34,048 nt of DNA from an uncultured Erysipelotrichaceae bacterium (lineage in GTDB: Bacteria > Bacillota_I > Bacilli_A > RFN20 > CAG-826): the NCBI GenBank assembly GCA_902787955.1, contig CADAIJ010000005.1, forward strand, positions 1-34,048. Reading direction: 5' to 3'. Of the stretch, positions 1-6,366 are shown in pieces. The notes beneath the pieces were generated by a model. The model saw nothing but the letters and a program-made list of their open reading frames with translations. It made no database searches and was not told the origin of the DNA. Position numbers and translations under genes: made by a program. Within the stretch, counting starts at the first letter, position 1. Each line of letters starts with the position of its first letter.

Positions 1-98
1 CAAAGGATGGGACACATCCGGATAGCTTGTTTATGCTTGGCTCATTAGAGTCATCGAGCAAGAAGCCCCCACTTCTTTAAGTGGTGGGAGTATGTCAC
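1..98 (+). mobile_element. Right end of an IS200/IS605-type (tnpB) element, partial
   Basis: The terminal hairpin (CCCCCAC arm from 66, GTGGTGGG arm ending at 88, loop CTTT with TT/AA closing pairs) is followed by GAGTATGTCAC. It is preceded by a structured stretch in which GCTTG near 26-30 can pair with CAAG near 59-62. This arrangement is typical of the 3' end of tnpB-bearing IS200/IS605 elements, where the same DNA encodes the 3' end of the omega (reRNA) guide RNA. The tnpB gene would lie to the left of the window and is not seen. The exact right boundary is uncertain; about 95-98 is an estimate from the usual distance to the hairpin. Confidence 0.7.
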
Positions 99-137
99 AT
101 GACAACTAATAAGCTCAATATATTTTTTGCTAGTGTT

Positions 138-166
138 AACACTAATAATGCCACAGATGTGCCACA
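138..166 (-). promoter_or_regulatory. Orphan copy of the TGTGRCA direct-repeat promoter
   Basis: Read on the minus strand, this is TGTGGCA-catc-TGTGGCA, then 17 bp from TGTGGC to AGTGTTAAC. This is the same layout as the ten promoters of the leader/zinc-ribbon array. No array gene follows: the sequence runs without a ribosome binding site into the insertion-sequence end at about 98. Its cognate gene was probably lost or displaced by the insertion. Confidence 0.6.
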
Positions 167-305
167 CAAAGATAAATGGAAGATATTAACACAATTAAAA
201 AGTCACTCTATTGGAAAAATTTTCCCAAATACGGCACTCCTTGCGTATTATCTTTATTTTTTTACGATAGAGATTAATAGTATTTGGTGTTAACATAGGC
301 TTGAT

Positions 306-1094
306 ATGAGTTTCTATGAATGGTTTTTCTTGGAAAAAGATAGGCCTCCTGCAGGTTTGTTTTCTTGGTCCCATCTTTTAAGTGTAACCATCATTCTAGC
401 TGGCTTTATTACGCTTGGTTATTTTTTAGGAAAGAAGCATAGAGATAATCAGAAAGCTCAACGACTCACTTTTATAATTACCACTGCTGGGATTTTTACT
501 TTGGTAATAATGAAGATGTCATTCCTTTTAGCGACATCAGATGATATAGGAAATACATGGTTAGAAAATCTTCCGTTATTTTTCTGTGACATGATGATAA
601 TTATGATTCCGTTAGCAACATTTGCAAAAGGGAGAATGCAAGATATCTGCTACGATTTTATTGCGATATGTGGCTTTATTATGGGTACGTTTGGAAATTA
701 CTTAGCCGGAAATATATATGGAAGTCATCCTGCTATTAGTTATTTATCACTAATAAGCGCAGTTAGTCATTCAATTTCTACGTTTGCAGCAATGTATGTT
801 TTTAAAGCCAAATTAAATAAGATGGAAAAGAAAAATATCCCATTTGTTATAGGGATTTTGTTTGTTTATATGACTATTGCCTTAATAGTAGACTACATCA
901 CCGGGAAGAATTACATGTTCTTCTTAGAATCCAGTGGTACTCCATTCCAAATCTTCCTTGATATGGTTCAGGGCAATCTTATTCTCTACCAAATTATTAT
1001 CTACAACTTACAATGTGGATATATAGGTGTCTTCTATCTTGTTTACTACCTAATTAATAGGTGGATTAAAAAGAAAAAGAAAAACGCTATTTAG
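306..1094 (+). CDS. YwaF/TMEM164-like integral membrane protein (TIGR02206-like)
   Basis: A 262-residue, very hydrophobic protein with about six or seven membrane segments and a basic C-terminus (KKKKK). The motif LPLFFCDMMIIMIPLATFAKG near residue 88 matches the LPLxxCxMxxxxxP...KG signature of the YwaF/TIGR02206 family of bacterial membrane proteins, whose function is unknown. A second member of the same family is at 32049-32900, with LPLYSCSMLLYFLPFVAWGKG at the corresponding place. The gene is on the opposite strand from the array next to it and is closed by the hairpin at 1152-1185. The ribosome binding site is weak (TAGG), so the start is moderately sure. Family placement rests on motif and topology only. 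Confidence 0.7.
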   Translation: MSFYEWFFLEKDRPPAGLFSWSHLLSVTIILAGFITLGYFLGKKHRDNQKAQRLTFIITTAGIFTLVIMKMSFLLATSDDIGNTWLENLPLFFCDMMIIMIPLATFAKGRMQDICYDFIAICGFIMGTFGNYLAGNIYGSHPAISYLSLISAVSHSISTFAAMYVFKAKLNKMEKKNIPFVIGILFVYMTIALIVDYITGKNYMFFLESSGTPFQIFLDMVQGNLILYQIIIYNLQCGYIGVFYLVYYLINRWIKKKKKNAI

Positions 1095-1151
1095 TTGTTA
1101 TTTACATAATTCGTACCATTTAAAGTTACGATAAAACCAAAAGAAAGCAAT

Positions 1152-1185
1152 AAAAATCTCTTAGTGTGAAAACTAAGAGATTTTT
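1152..1185. terminator. Bidirectional rho-independent terminator
   Basis: A perfect 14-bp stem, AAAAATCTCTTAGT with ACTAAGAGATTTTT, around a GTGAAA loop. Having A- and T-rich ends, it can serve both the + strand membrane protein (ending at 1094) and the minus-strand array gene ending at 1271. Confidence 0.85.
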
Positions 1186-1270
1186 CCCAAACAGGCGAGT
1201 ATATATGGTAATTTTGATAAATCGAGCTGTAATTTAGCTTATAACTTTGGTTTTGTATTAATCATTAAAA

Positions 1271-1546
1271 CTACAACCATTTAAAACCACATTTTTTGCA
1301 CACATAGAACCAAACCGGTGACCCATCCATTTTGTGAATTTGCTGTTCTTTATAGTATTTATCATGGCCACATTTTGGACATTTAATTGTTGAAGCACAT
1401 CCACCGCCACTAACAGCGGCTAATTGTTCGTCAGTAAGTACAATATTTTCTGTTTTAGCCAAAGCTAATAATTCTTCACTAGATTTACACGCTTTTACTT
1501 TAGCAATTTGTTCTTCGGTTAAGCCTTTTAATAATTCTTTATTCAT
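1271..1546 (-). CDS. Nif11-type leader / zinc-ribbon microprotein 1
   Basis: A 91-residue two-part protein. Residues 1-48 (MNKELLKGL...LAAVSGG) resemble the Nif11/bacteriocin-type leader (TIGR03798-like): a charged helical segment ending in the DEQLxAVSGG double-glycine signal, with Cys20 in KACK. The core after Gly48 carries Cys50 and two knuckles, C56xxC59 (CPKC) and C83xxC86 (CKKC), followed by GFKW, as in a zinc ribbon. The ATG at 1546 is preferred over a TTG two codons upstream because it lies 10 nt from AAGGAG, as in its paralogues. It is the last member of the array, with its own promoter (1577-1605), and shares the terminator at 1152-1185. The product may be a processed, exported peptide or an intracellular zinc-binding protein. 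The sequence does not decide. Confidence 0.85.
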   Translation of the reverse strand: MNKELLKGLTEEQIAKVKACKSSEELLALAKTENIVLTDEQLAAVSGGGCASTIKCPKCGHDKYYKEQQIHKMDGSPVWFYVCKKCGFKWL

Positions 1547-1576
1547 ATTCAAAGTTCTCCTTTACGATAATATGTT

Positions 1577-1605
1577 AGCATATGGTCTGCCACAAAAGTG
1601 CCACA
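1577..1605 (-). promoter_or_regulatory. Array promoter, drives 1271-1546
   Basis: TGTGGCACTTTTGTGGCA is a direct repeat of TGTGGCA with an 11-bp period. Seventeen bases after the first TGTGGC comes TATGCTAAC, a -10-like block. An alternative reading takes TTGTGG as -35 with TATTAT as -10, also at 17 bp. The start codon is about 30 nt downstream. Confidence 0.7.
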
Positions 1606-1614
1606 TAAAGAAAA

Positions 1615-1631
1615 CCGAGCAAACTGCTCGG
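1615..1631 (-). terminator. Terminator of 1651-1938
   Basis: On the minus strand CCGAGCA-GTT-TGCTCGG is followed by TTTTCTTT. It separates two neighbouring array cassettes, so each is transcribed on its own. Confidence 0.8.
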
Positions 1632-1650
1632 CTGTTCTTAAATATTTTGT

Positions 1651-1938
1651 TTATTCGAGATTTTTATTAACTGTGATCTTGTTGCAATACTTGCATCTAT
1701 ACCAAGCGTCACTAACTTTTTCCATGCAGTGGCTATTAAGACATTCTGGACATTGCATGTTATCAATTTCGTACCATTCTTTTGATTTGCCACATCCGCC
1801 ATTAACAGCTGCTAATTGTTCATCAGTAAGGACAACGCCTTCTTCTTTAGCGAGTTTTAATAATTCTTCACTAGATTTACACGCTTCGACTTTAGCGATT
1901 TGTTCTTCAGTTAAGCCTTTTAATAATTCTTTATTCAT
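1651..1938 (-). CDS. Nif11-type leader / zinc-ribbon microprotein 2
   Basis: This 95-residue protein has almost the same leader as the copy at 1271-1546 (KVEACK instead of KVKACK, AVNGG instead of AVSGG). The core is quite different: Cys49, C63xxC66 (CPEC), a lone Cys71 and C82xxC85 (CKYC), then a hydrophilic tail instead of the usual CGxxW ending. The second knuckle lacks the following Gly, making this one of the most divergent cores. The upstream 40 bp, including ribosome binding site and promoter, closely resemble those of the first copy, which suggests a duplication in which leader and promoter stayed fixed while the core changed. The start is the ATG at 1938, ten bases from AAGGAG. Confidence 0.83.
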   Translation of the reverse strand: MNKELLKGLTEEQIAKVEACKSSEELLKLAKEEGVVLTDEQLAAVNGGCGKSKEWYEIDNMQCPECLNSHCMEKVSDAWYRCKYCNKITVNKNLE

Positions 1939-1968
1939 ATTCAAAGTTCTCCTTTATGATAGTAGGTT

Positions 1969-1997
1969 AGCATAGAGAGTGCCACAAAAGTGCCACA
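1969..1997 (-). promoter_or_regulatory. Array promoter, drives 1651-1938
   Basis: TGTGGCACTTTTGTGGCA, then TATGCTAAC at the fixed 17-bp distance, about 30 nt before the start codon. Confidence 0.7.
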
Positions 1998-2056
1998 AAG
2001 AATCCAAGATATTAGTCTCCAGTATAATAGTTTTATTTAACGCAAATAACAAATAA

Positions 2057-2081
2057 ACTAATAAGCGGCTATTTTATTAGT
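2057..2081 (-). terminator. Terminator of 2088-3044
   Basis: ACTAATAA pairs with TTATTAGT around an 9-nt loop. On the minus strand it is followed by TTTATTTGTTATTT. The T-run is interrupted, so strength is uncertain. Confidence 0.6.
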
Positions 2082-2087
2082 GCTTAA

Positions 2088-3044
2088 TTATTTATGAAAG
2101 TTAACCAATGCTTTAAAAAATGATGAAGCGGATTCTAAATCCATATAATTTGAAGCATCTGCTTCTTGTTCGACATGTTTTCGCACCGCAACTTCAGGAT
2201 GGAACTGGACACCTAAACAAAATGAAAGATCTTTTCTTTCTACTCCTTCAATAATTCTTACTCCGTCAGTAACTGTTTCCGCTACTAAGGATAATTTGGT
2301 GTTATCTAAAGATAAAACACCTTGATGATGCCAAGAAGGTACATTATTTAAGGTAGTTGAGTTTGTTATTTTATAAAGTAATGAAGAATCATCAATTACA
2401 TTTACATCATGAGCGGCAAAAACTTTCTTTTCATTGTCGCGGTGGGTTTCGTTATCGTTTTTACCAAGTGAAGCAAAATAAGTTGGAATATCGTTAATCA
2501 TCTTAGCCCCAGAGACAGTAGAAAGCATCTGCATCCCACGACAAATAGCAAGCACTGGAATATCTTTTTCTAAACAATATGACATTAAGAGATAATCAGA
2601 TACATCTCTTTCAGCGGAATAATCAGTATCACCTTCTATGCCATGCCACTCCCCTTCTTCTTTCCATAATGTTGGACAAATATCTGATCCACCTGGAAAA
2701 ATGACGCAAGTAACATCTTTAGCAATTTCATTAACATTAGAATTCTTCCACAGATTTGTTTTAACTTTATTAGCTAAATTAGAGAGAAGAATACCGTGTT
2801 CATCGGTAGAGTCCACCAACATATTATCTTTATAAGATAAATCATTGGAACGAACCATATTTAACACGATGGGATTACATCCGATAGCTTCAATTGTTTT
2901 AAGTGTAGAAATAAAACTATAGCTATCTTGTTTGTTACTCCAGGCAACATAAATATTCTTTTTAGTCGGAGCACTAGAACAACCAGAGGCAAAAAAGGTC
3001 GCTATTGAAATGGTTATTAATGCACATATTTTATTGATTTTCAT
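2088..3044 (-). CDS. Lipoprotein, peptidase C26 / gamma-glutamyl hydrolase-like amidotransferase
   Basis: A 318-residue class-I glutamine-amidotransferase fold of the C26 type, the family that includes PuuD-like gamma-glutamyl-GABA hydrolases and folate gamma-glutamyl hydrolases. Visible landmarks are the FPGGSD turn (116-121), the nucleophile elbow AICRGMQ with Cys168, SWHHQGV (237-243), and QFHPE with His282 and Glu284, so the catalytic triad is intact. Unlike the usual cytoplasmic C26 enzymes it starts with a signal peptide and lipobox ending in ASGC22, so it should be anchored outside the membrane. It probably cleaves gamma-glutamyl or other amide bonds in an extracellular substrate; which one is unknown. 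It sits inside the microprotein array but lacks the TGTGRCA promoter. No strong ribosome binding site precedes the ATG. Confidence 0.85.
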   Translation of the reverse strand: MKINKICALITISIATFFASGCSSAPTKKNIYVAWSNKQDSYSFISTLKTIEAIGCNPIVLNMVRSNDLSYKDNMLVDSTDEHGILLSNLANKVKTNLWKNSNVNEIAKDVTCVIFPGGSDICPTLWKEEGEWHGIEGDTDYSAERDVSDYLLMSYCLEKDIPVLAICRGMQMLSTVSGAKMINDIPTYFASLGKNDNETHRDNEKKVFAAHDVNVIDDSSLLYKITNSTTLNNVPSWHHQGVLSLDNTKLSLVAETVTDGVRIIEGVERKDLSFCLGVQFHPEVAVRKHVEQEADASNYMDLESASSFFKALVNFHK

Positions 3045-3097
3045 AACTAGGAAAATTATAAAGTAAAAATTGATATTAAAACAGTGAGCATAAGAAA

Positions 3098-3115
3098 AGC
3101 CGTTTTCACACGGCT
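3098..3115 (-). terminator. Terminator of 3131-3421
   Basis: AGCCGT pairs with ACGGCT around a 6-nt loop, followed on the minus strand by TTTTC. It lies 13 bp after the stop codon. Confidence 0.75.
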
Positions 3116-3130
3116 CTTTATCTTAATAAA

Positions 3131-3421
3131 TTAAGAAACAAAATTTTTGATATCTTCCCAGAGGTTATCATTAAATTCGTGCCCACAGTTATTGCAGTAA
3201 TAGTCTTTTTTGCCGACACAATCTTCGACGATAATGTTACTACCACATTTTGGACATCTAACGGTATAAGTACCACATCCACCACTGACTGCTTCTAATT
3301 GTTCTTCAGTAAGTTCAATGCCTTCCTCTTTAGCAAGCTTTAATAATTCTTCATTATTTTTACATGCTTTTACTTTAGCGATTTGTTCTTCACTTAAGCC
3401 TTTTAATAATTGTCTTTTCAT
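3131..3421 (-). CDS. Nif11-type leader / zinc-ribbon microprotein 3
   Basis: A 96-residue member starting MKRQLLKGL, with leader Cys20 and SGG at 46-48. The core begins directly with Cys49, then C56xxC59 (CPKCG), a lone Cys68 and C76xxC79 (CNNCG). It differs from most paralogues in its ending: HEF instead of HKW, followed by an acidic/aromatic tail (NDNLWEDIKNFVS). The ATG at 3421 has a GGAG about 10 nt upstream. The cassette is self-contained, with promoter at 3453-3481 and terminator at 3098-3115. Confidence 0.83.
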   Translation of the reverse strand: MKRQLLKGLSEEQIAKVKACKNNEELLKLAKEEGIELTEEQLEAVSGGCGTYTVRCPKCGSNIIVEDCVGKKDYYCNNCGHEFNDNLWEDIKNFVS

Positions 3422-3452
3422 AACTTAAAGTCTCCTTCATTGGTTTTATAAT

Positions 3453-3481
3453 ATCATAAGCTTTGCCACAAAAGTGTCACA
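3453..3481 (-). promoter_or_regulatory. Array promoter, drives 3131-3421
   Basis: TGTGACACTTTTGTGGCA, with one C-to-T change in the distal half-site (as read on the + strand), then TATGAT at 17 bp. This is the best match among the array promoters to a TATAAT -10. Confidence 0.7.
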
Positions 3482-3485
3482 TAAA

Positions 3486-3505
3486 AAGCCGTTCAAACAC
3501 GGCTT
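3486..3505 (-). terminator. Terminator of 3543-3839
   Basis: AAGCCGT pairs with ACGGCTT around TCAAAC. The minus-strand side continues as TTTTT. It is directly next to the promoter of the following gene. Confidence 0.75.
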
Positions 3506-3542
3506 AATTTTAAGGGGTATTTGGTTATTACGCTTTTTAAAA

Positions 3543-3839
3543 TTAAAAAATGTAAAAGGATCTGCCGCATGATCTACATGTGCCACAAAATTGGTAATCA
3601 AATAAAACACCAGTACTTTCTCTTTTATATTTGACGTCTTTTGATCCACAATACATACATGGGTCGTTTGGTGTAGATTGACAATAGTCTTTGCCACCGC
3701 CACTAACAATTTTCAATTGTTCGTCTGTTAATTCAACGCCTTCAGCTTTGGCAAGTTCTAATAATTCATCGTAGTTCTTGCATTTCTTAATTTTAGCGAT
3801 TTGTTCTTCACTTAAACCTTTTAATAAATCTTGTCTCAT
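3543..3839 (-). CDS. Nif11-type leader / zinc-ribbon microprotein 4
   Basis: A 98-residue member, MRQDLLKGL..., with Cys20 (KKCK) and SGG 46-48. The core is the most unlike the others: GGGKDYC with Cys53 rather than Cys at 49-51, then C61xxC64 (CMYCG), and a tandem C85xxCxxC91 (CGTCRSCG), ending GRSFYIF instead of the HKW-type end. The extra Cys gives three overlapping positions for a possible second knuckle. The start at 3839 follows GGAG by about 11 nt. Its 55-bp upstream region is identical to that of the next gene (see 3849-3903 and 4260-4314), although the cores are unrelated beyond the Cys pattern. Confidence 0.82.
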   Translation of the reverse strand: MRQDLLKGLSEEQIAKIKKCKNYDELLELAKAEGVELTDEQLKIVSGGGKDYCQSTPNDPCMYCGSKDVKYKRESTGVLFDYQFCGTCRSCGRSFYIF

Positions 3840-3871
3840 ATGGGTGATATCTCCTTTGCTGATTTGATGTT

Positions 3872-3900
3872 ATCACACTTACTGCCACAAAAGTGCCACA
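3872..3900 (-). promoter_or_regulatory. Array promoter, drives 3543-3839
   Basis: TGTGGCACTTTTGTGGCA then TGTGATAAC at 17 bp. It lies within a 55-bp stretch repeated without change at 4260-4314. Confidence 0.7.
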
Positions 3901-3907
3901 AAAGAAA

Positions 3908-3929
3908 AACCGAGCTTTAACACTCGGTT
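3908..3929 (-). terminator. Terminator of 3952-4251
   Basis: AACCGAG pairs with CTCGGTT around CTTTAACA; the minus-strand side runs into TTTCTTTTG. Confidence 0.75.
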
Positions 3930-3951
3930 GTGATTAAATGCTTATAAATTA

Positions 3952-4251
3952 TTAATGTGGGCAATAGCTATCGTCTACATACCATACGTAACCACACTTT
4001 TTGCAAGTGCGTTTATCGCCATCTTTTTTAGGACCATTTTTGCCGCATTTTGGGCAATCGTTTGGATTGATTTTATCCCCAATATCTGAAATAACGGAGC
4101 AAGCGCCACCGCCACTAATGGCTTTGAGTTGTTCGTCGGTTAATTCGATACCTTCAGATTTAGCTAATGCTAATAATTCATCACTATTCTTGCAGGCTTT
4201 TACCTTAGCAATTTGTTCTTCGTTTAAACCTTTTAATAATTCTTCTTTCAT
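3952..4251 (-). CDS. Nif11-type leader / zinc-ribbon microprotein 5
   Basis: A 99-residue member. The ATG at 4251 is chosen because it is 10 nt from AAGGAG like the paralogues. An ATG two codons upstream would be only 4 nt away, and the longer frame upstream runs through the promoter. The leader is MKEELLKGL...LKAISGG with Cys20. The core belongs to the ACSVISDIGD subtype (Cys51), with C66xxC69 (CPKCG) and C83xxC86 (CKKCG), then YVWYVDDSYCPH with an extra Cys97 near the end. Subtype relatives are at 5665, 6367, 8812 and 9174. It is a single-gene cassette with its own promoter and terminator. Confidence 0.84.
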   Translation of the reverse strand: MKEELLKGLNEEQIAKVKACKNSDELLALAKSEGIELTDEQLKAISGGGACSVISDIGDKINPNDCPKCGKNGPKKDGDKRTCKKCGYVWYVDDSYCPH

Positions 4252-4282
4252 ATGCATAAATCTCCTTTGCTGATTTGATGTT

Positions 4283-4311
4283 ATCACACTTACTGCCACA
4301 AAAGTGCCACA
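4283..4311 (-). promoter_or_regulatory. Array promoter, drives 3952-4251
   Basis: TGTGGCACTTTTGTGGCA and TGTGATAAC at 17 bp. The surrounding 4260-4314 is identical to 3849-3903. Confidence 0.7.
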
Positions 4312-4634
4312 AAATTTAAAACCCAGATATTTCACTCAGCTAGTCCTGTATCTAAGAAATATAATTTTGGACGTTTTACCACTCGTTTAAGAGTTGAGTT
4401 TTCATTATATGGTTCTAACAAATAAACAATATTGCCTTTTCGTAATTATTTAACTTGCACTTTAATTTTTACGCAAATATGTCGTGTTTTACCTCATTCG
4501 CGAACAAGCAAAAACCAGGCTTTTACACCTGATTAATTCTAATGTTCCATATAAATAATTAATATTTGATTCCGAACCAGAAATAAAGATTTGTGTCACC
4601 AATTCCGTAGTCAACGATAGCTTTTATTTTTTTA
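4312..4634. other. Gene-free spacer between array copy 5 and the Ig-like lipoprotein
   Basis: About 320 bp without a convincing gene. It holds a degraded copy of the array-type hairpin near 4323-4341 (CCAGATATTTCACTCAG, compare the terminator at 7190-7209) and a dispersed repeat with hairpin at 4480-4541. Inverted ACGATAG/CTATCGT arms (4614-4620, 4640-4646) straddle the stop codon of the next gene. Confidence 0.6.
4480..4541. repeat. Dispersed intergenic repeat, copy 1
   Basis: This 62-bp stretch (TGTCGTGTTT..., TTCGCGAA palindrome, hairpin around CTTTTACACC, ...TTAATTCT) closely matches 13018-13079, roughly four bases in five by eye. Its hairpin (4513-4534) on the minus strand is followed by TTTTTG and may end the transcript of 4635-5453. 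Confidence 0.65.
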
Positions 4635-5453
4635 TCAAACTATCGTAACCACTAAATCTCGATAGATTGAGTTATTGGCCACACTATAGACTCTAATTGT
4701 TACTTCGCCAGCTTTAAGCGCAGTAACATAGTAATTTTCATACTCGTCTTTAGCTAAGGAAATATATTGTTTTTCACTAGATGTTAATCCTCTATAGTAT
4801 GTTTTGTGATCAGGCGTAGCATACGGAGTAACACTTGCATAAAAATAATATGTATCCCCCACATTTATATTAACCTCATATTTTTCTTCGGATGTACCCG
4901 ATTCTAATAACTTTAATCCTGTAATAGGAACTTCATAAGTTTCAACGTAAATACTAGCGGACACCCCACTTCCATCATTAGCGGTAAATGTTATTTTGGT
5001 TGTGCCAAGTTTTAAACCAAAAACATCAGCCCATTCTGAATAGTACGTTGACACATCTGCAACTGTTGGATCATCGGCTTTCCAAGATAAAGATTTATCA
5101 GTTGCGTTACTTGGAAACACTACAACATTTACTTGTAATTGAACATATGTTGATACAGCAACCTGAAGAGGATGAGATGGATCGGTTCCATCATAAATTT
5201 TTATTTCTTCTACTAAAACTACTGGTTCAGTACTAGTTGATGAACTTTCTTCACTTGATGAAGATTCACTACTTTCTTCGCTAGTTGAAGATGAACTTTC
5301 ACTAGAAGATTCATCAATTGATGTTGATTCAACTGATGTATCACTTTCTGTAGTAGGTTCAGTTGAAGATTCTGGGAGTAAATTAAAGAATGAACACCCT
5401 CCTAAGGAGAGAACACTCACTAAAGCTAATAAAAATAGATTTTTCTTTTTCAT
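4635..5453 (-). CDS. Surface lipoprotein with Ser/Glu-rich linker and Ig-like (Big_2) domains
   Basis: A 272-residue lipoprotein: signal peptide with lipobox LGGC20, then a low-complexity Ser/Thr/Glu linker (about 27-78) that would span the cell wall. Two beta-rich segments follow. The first (about 80-172) has the bacterial Ig-like Big_2 pattern, VxxFPSNATDKSLSWKADDPTVADV...GTTKITFTANDGSG. The second (about 175-272) ends LKAGEVTIRVYSVANN, another Big_2-like strand set. Such modules are common in adhesins and surface-display proteins of Firmicutes. No catalytic motif is seen, so a binding or structural role at the cell surface is inferred. It lies within the microprotein array but has no TGTGRCA promoter. 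A purine-rich AGAAAGAAGA precedes the ATG. Confidence 0.8.
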   Translation of the reverse strand: MKKKNLFLLALVSVLSLGGCSFFNLLPESSTEPTTESDTSVESTSIDESSSESSSSTSEESSESSSSEESSSTSTEPVVLVEEIKIYDGTDPSHPLQVAVSTYVQLQVNVVVFPSNATDKSLSWKADDPTVADVSTYYSEWADVFGLKLGTTKITFTANDGSGVSASIYVETYEVPITGLKLLESGTSEEKYEVNINVGDTYYFYASVTPYATPDHKTYYRGLTSSEKQYISLAKDEYENYYVTALKAGEVTIRVYSVANNSIYRDLVVTIV

Positions 5454-5567
5454 TATTTTTAGTCTTCTTTCTTATTAAATGCACTTTTCATCATTAATAC
5501 TATAATCGACCTCAATAATGCTTTAAAGCGTAAAATGTACTTAAAAAGAAGCAAATTCATAAGAAAA

Positions 5568-5585
5568 AGACCTCCAAGGAGGCCT
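5568..5585 (-). terminator. Terminator of the decayed array copy (and of 5665-5952)
   Basis: On the minus strand GGCCTCC-TTGGAGGTC is followed by TTTTTCTT. It comes almost directly after the leader remnant, showing that the core of that copy was deleted up to its terminator. Confidence 0.75.
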
Positions 5586-5590
5586 ATTCT

Positions 5591-5647
5591 ATTTTTACAC
5601 GCTTTAACTTTAGCGCTTTGTTCATTAGTTAAACCCTTTAACAATTC
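5591..5647 (-). pseudogene. Decayed Nif11-type leader gene
   Basis: Nineteen codons, ELLKGLTNEQSAKVKACKN, match leader residues 4-22 of the intact copies. In place of the start codon and second codon there are two TAA stops. After ACKN the sequence passes at once into the terminator hairpin, so the second half of the leader and the whole core are gone. It lies 18 bp downstream of the stop codon of 5665-5952 without a promoter of its own. It is probably a tandem duplicate reduced by internal deletion. Confidence 0.8.
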
Positions 5648-5664
5648 TTATTAAATTGAGTTTC

Positions 5665-5952
5665 CTACTCTCTCCATTTAAATCCGCAGCTTTGGCATTG
5701 GAATAGATTACCTTTGCCTTTCACTGCCTCAACTTTATTGCTTCCGCATTCAGGGCAATCAAAAGGATTGAAAAAATCTCCGACATCTGAAACAACACTA
5801 CAGGCACCACCACCACTAACAGCGGCAAGTTGTTCGTCTGTTAATTCGATGCCTTCAGATTTAGCTAAGGCTAGTAATTCTTCATGATTTTTGCACGCTT
5901 TGACTTTAGCGATTTGTTCTTCACTTAGACCTTTTAATAATTCTTTTTTCAT
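5665..5952 (-). CDS. Nif11-type leader / zinc-ribbon microprotein 6
   Basis: A 95-residue member of the ACSVVSDVGD subtype. The leader is MKKELLKGL...LAAVSGG with Cys20. The core has Cys51, C66xxC69 (CPECG) and C86xxC89 (CQSCG), then FKWRE. The linker between knuckles (SNKVEAVKGKGNLFQ) is longer and more basic than in the related copies at 3952 and 9174. The ATG at 5952 has a GGAG upstream. It is followed by the remnant at 5591-5647 and the terminator at 5568-5585. Confidence 0.85.
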   Translation of the reverse strand: MKKELLKGLSEEQIAKVKACKNHEELLALAKSEGIELTDEQLAAVSGGGACSVVSDVGDFFNPFDCPECGSNKVEAVKGKGNLFQCQSCGFKWRE

Positions 5953-5982
5953 ATTTATAAATCTCCTCTACTTTATTAGGTT

Positions 5983-6011
5983 AGCATAATGTGTGCCACA
6001 AAAGTGCCACA
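5983..6011 (-). promoter_or_regulatory. Array promoter, drives 5665-5952
   Basis: TGTGGCACTTTTGTGGCA then TATGCTAAC at 17 bp. The spacer after the -10 block (CTAATAAAG) resembles that of 1969-1997. Confidence 0.7.
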
Positions 6012-6032
6012 TAAAAAGCTGTTTTTAAAAGA

Positions 6033-6323
6033 CTATTCTTTTTTCCATTTATGACCACAGTCATAACATTCACAATCGTAAGCAGGGCTGAAATCAATAA
6101 TGTCATCATTATCAAATTGATAATGAATATTATGTGACTTGCATTTTGGACAATGACATGGCGCGCTTGGTTTGCCACATCCACCATTAACCGCTGCTAG
6201 TTGTTCATCGTTAAGTTGAATTCCTTCATCTTTAGCTAGTTTTAAAAGTTCATCACTACTTTTACACGCTTTGACTTTTGCGGTTTGTTCTTCACTTAAG
6301 CCCTTAAGTAATTCTTCTTTCAT
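6033..6323 (-). CDS. Nif11-type leader / zinc-ribbon microprotein 7
   Basis: A 96-residue member with leader MKEELLKGLSEEQTAKVKACK and NGG at 46-48. The core is Cys-rich: Cys49, Cys56 and C58xxC61 (CHCPKC), a long acidic His/Asp linker (DNDDIIDFSP), then Cys84 and C86xxC89 (CECYDCG), ending HKWKKE. The duplicated Cys at each knuckle and the His residues offer extra metal ligands. It has no array promoter: only 43 bp separate it from 6367-6657, so it is the last gene of a three-gene operon. The ribosome binding site is AAGGGA, weaker than in the single-gene cassettes. Confidence 0.82.
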   Translation of the reverse strand: MKEELLKGLSEEQTAKVKACKSSDELLKLAKDEGIQLNDEQLAAVNGGCGKPSAPCHCPKCKSHNIHYQFDNDDIIDFSPAYDCECYDCGHKWKKE

Positions 6324-6366
6324 ATTATGGTTTTCCCTTATCGGTTAAATAATATTAATGTTATAA

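Noticed and set aside
81..293. A + strand open frame of 70 codons over the insertion-sequence end and orphan promoter
   Set aside because: It starts inside the terminal hairpin region, has no ribosome binding site, and runs across the direct-repeat element; no family resemblance.
1598..1975. A + strand open frame of 125 codons opposite array copy 2
   Set aside because: It is the antisense shadow of the conserved leader coding sequence; similar shadows appear opposite other copies (4001-4273, 8623-8943).
3446..3709. A second minus-strand frame overlapping array copy 4
   Set aside because: It covers the terminator and part of the promoter of the neighbour, has no ribosome binding site, and is out of frame with the conserved leader.
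4372..4412. GTTTTACCACTCGTTTAAGAG-like stretch as a CRISPR repeat or tracrRNA piece
   Set aside because: Only one copy, a 4-bp stem, and no cas genes.
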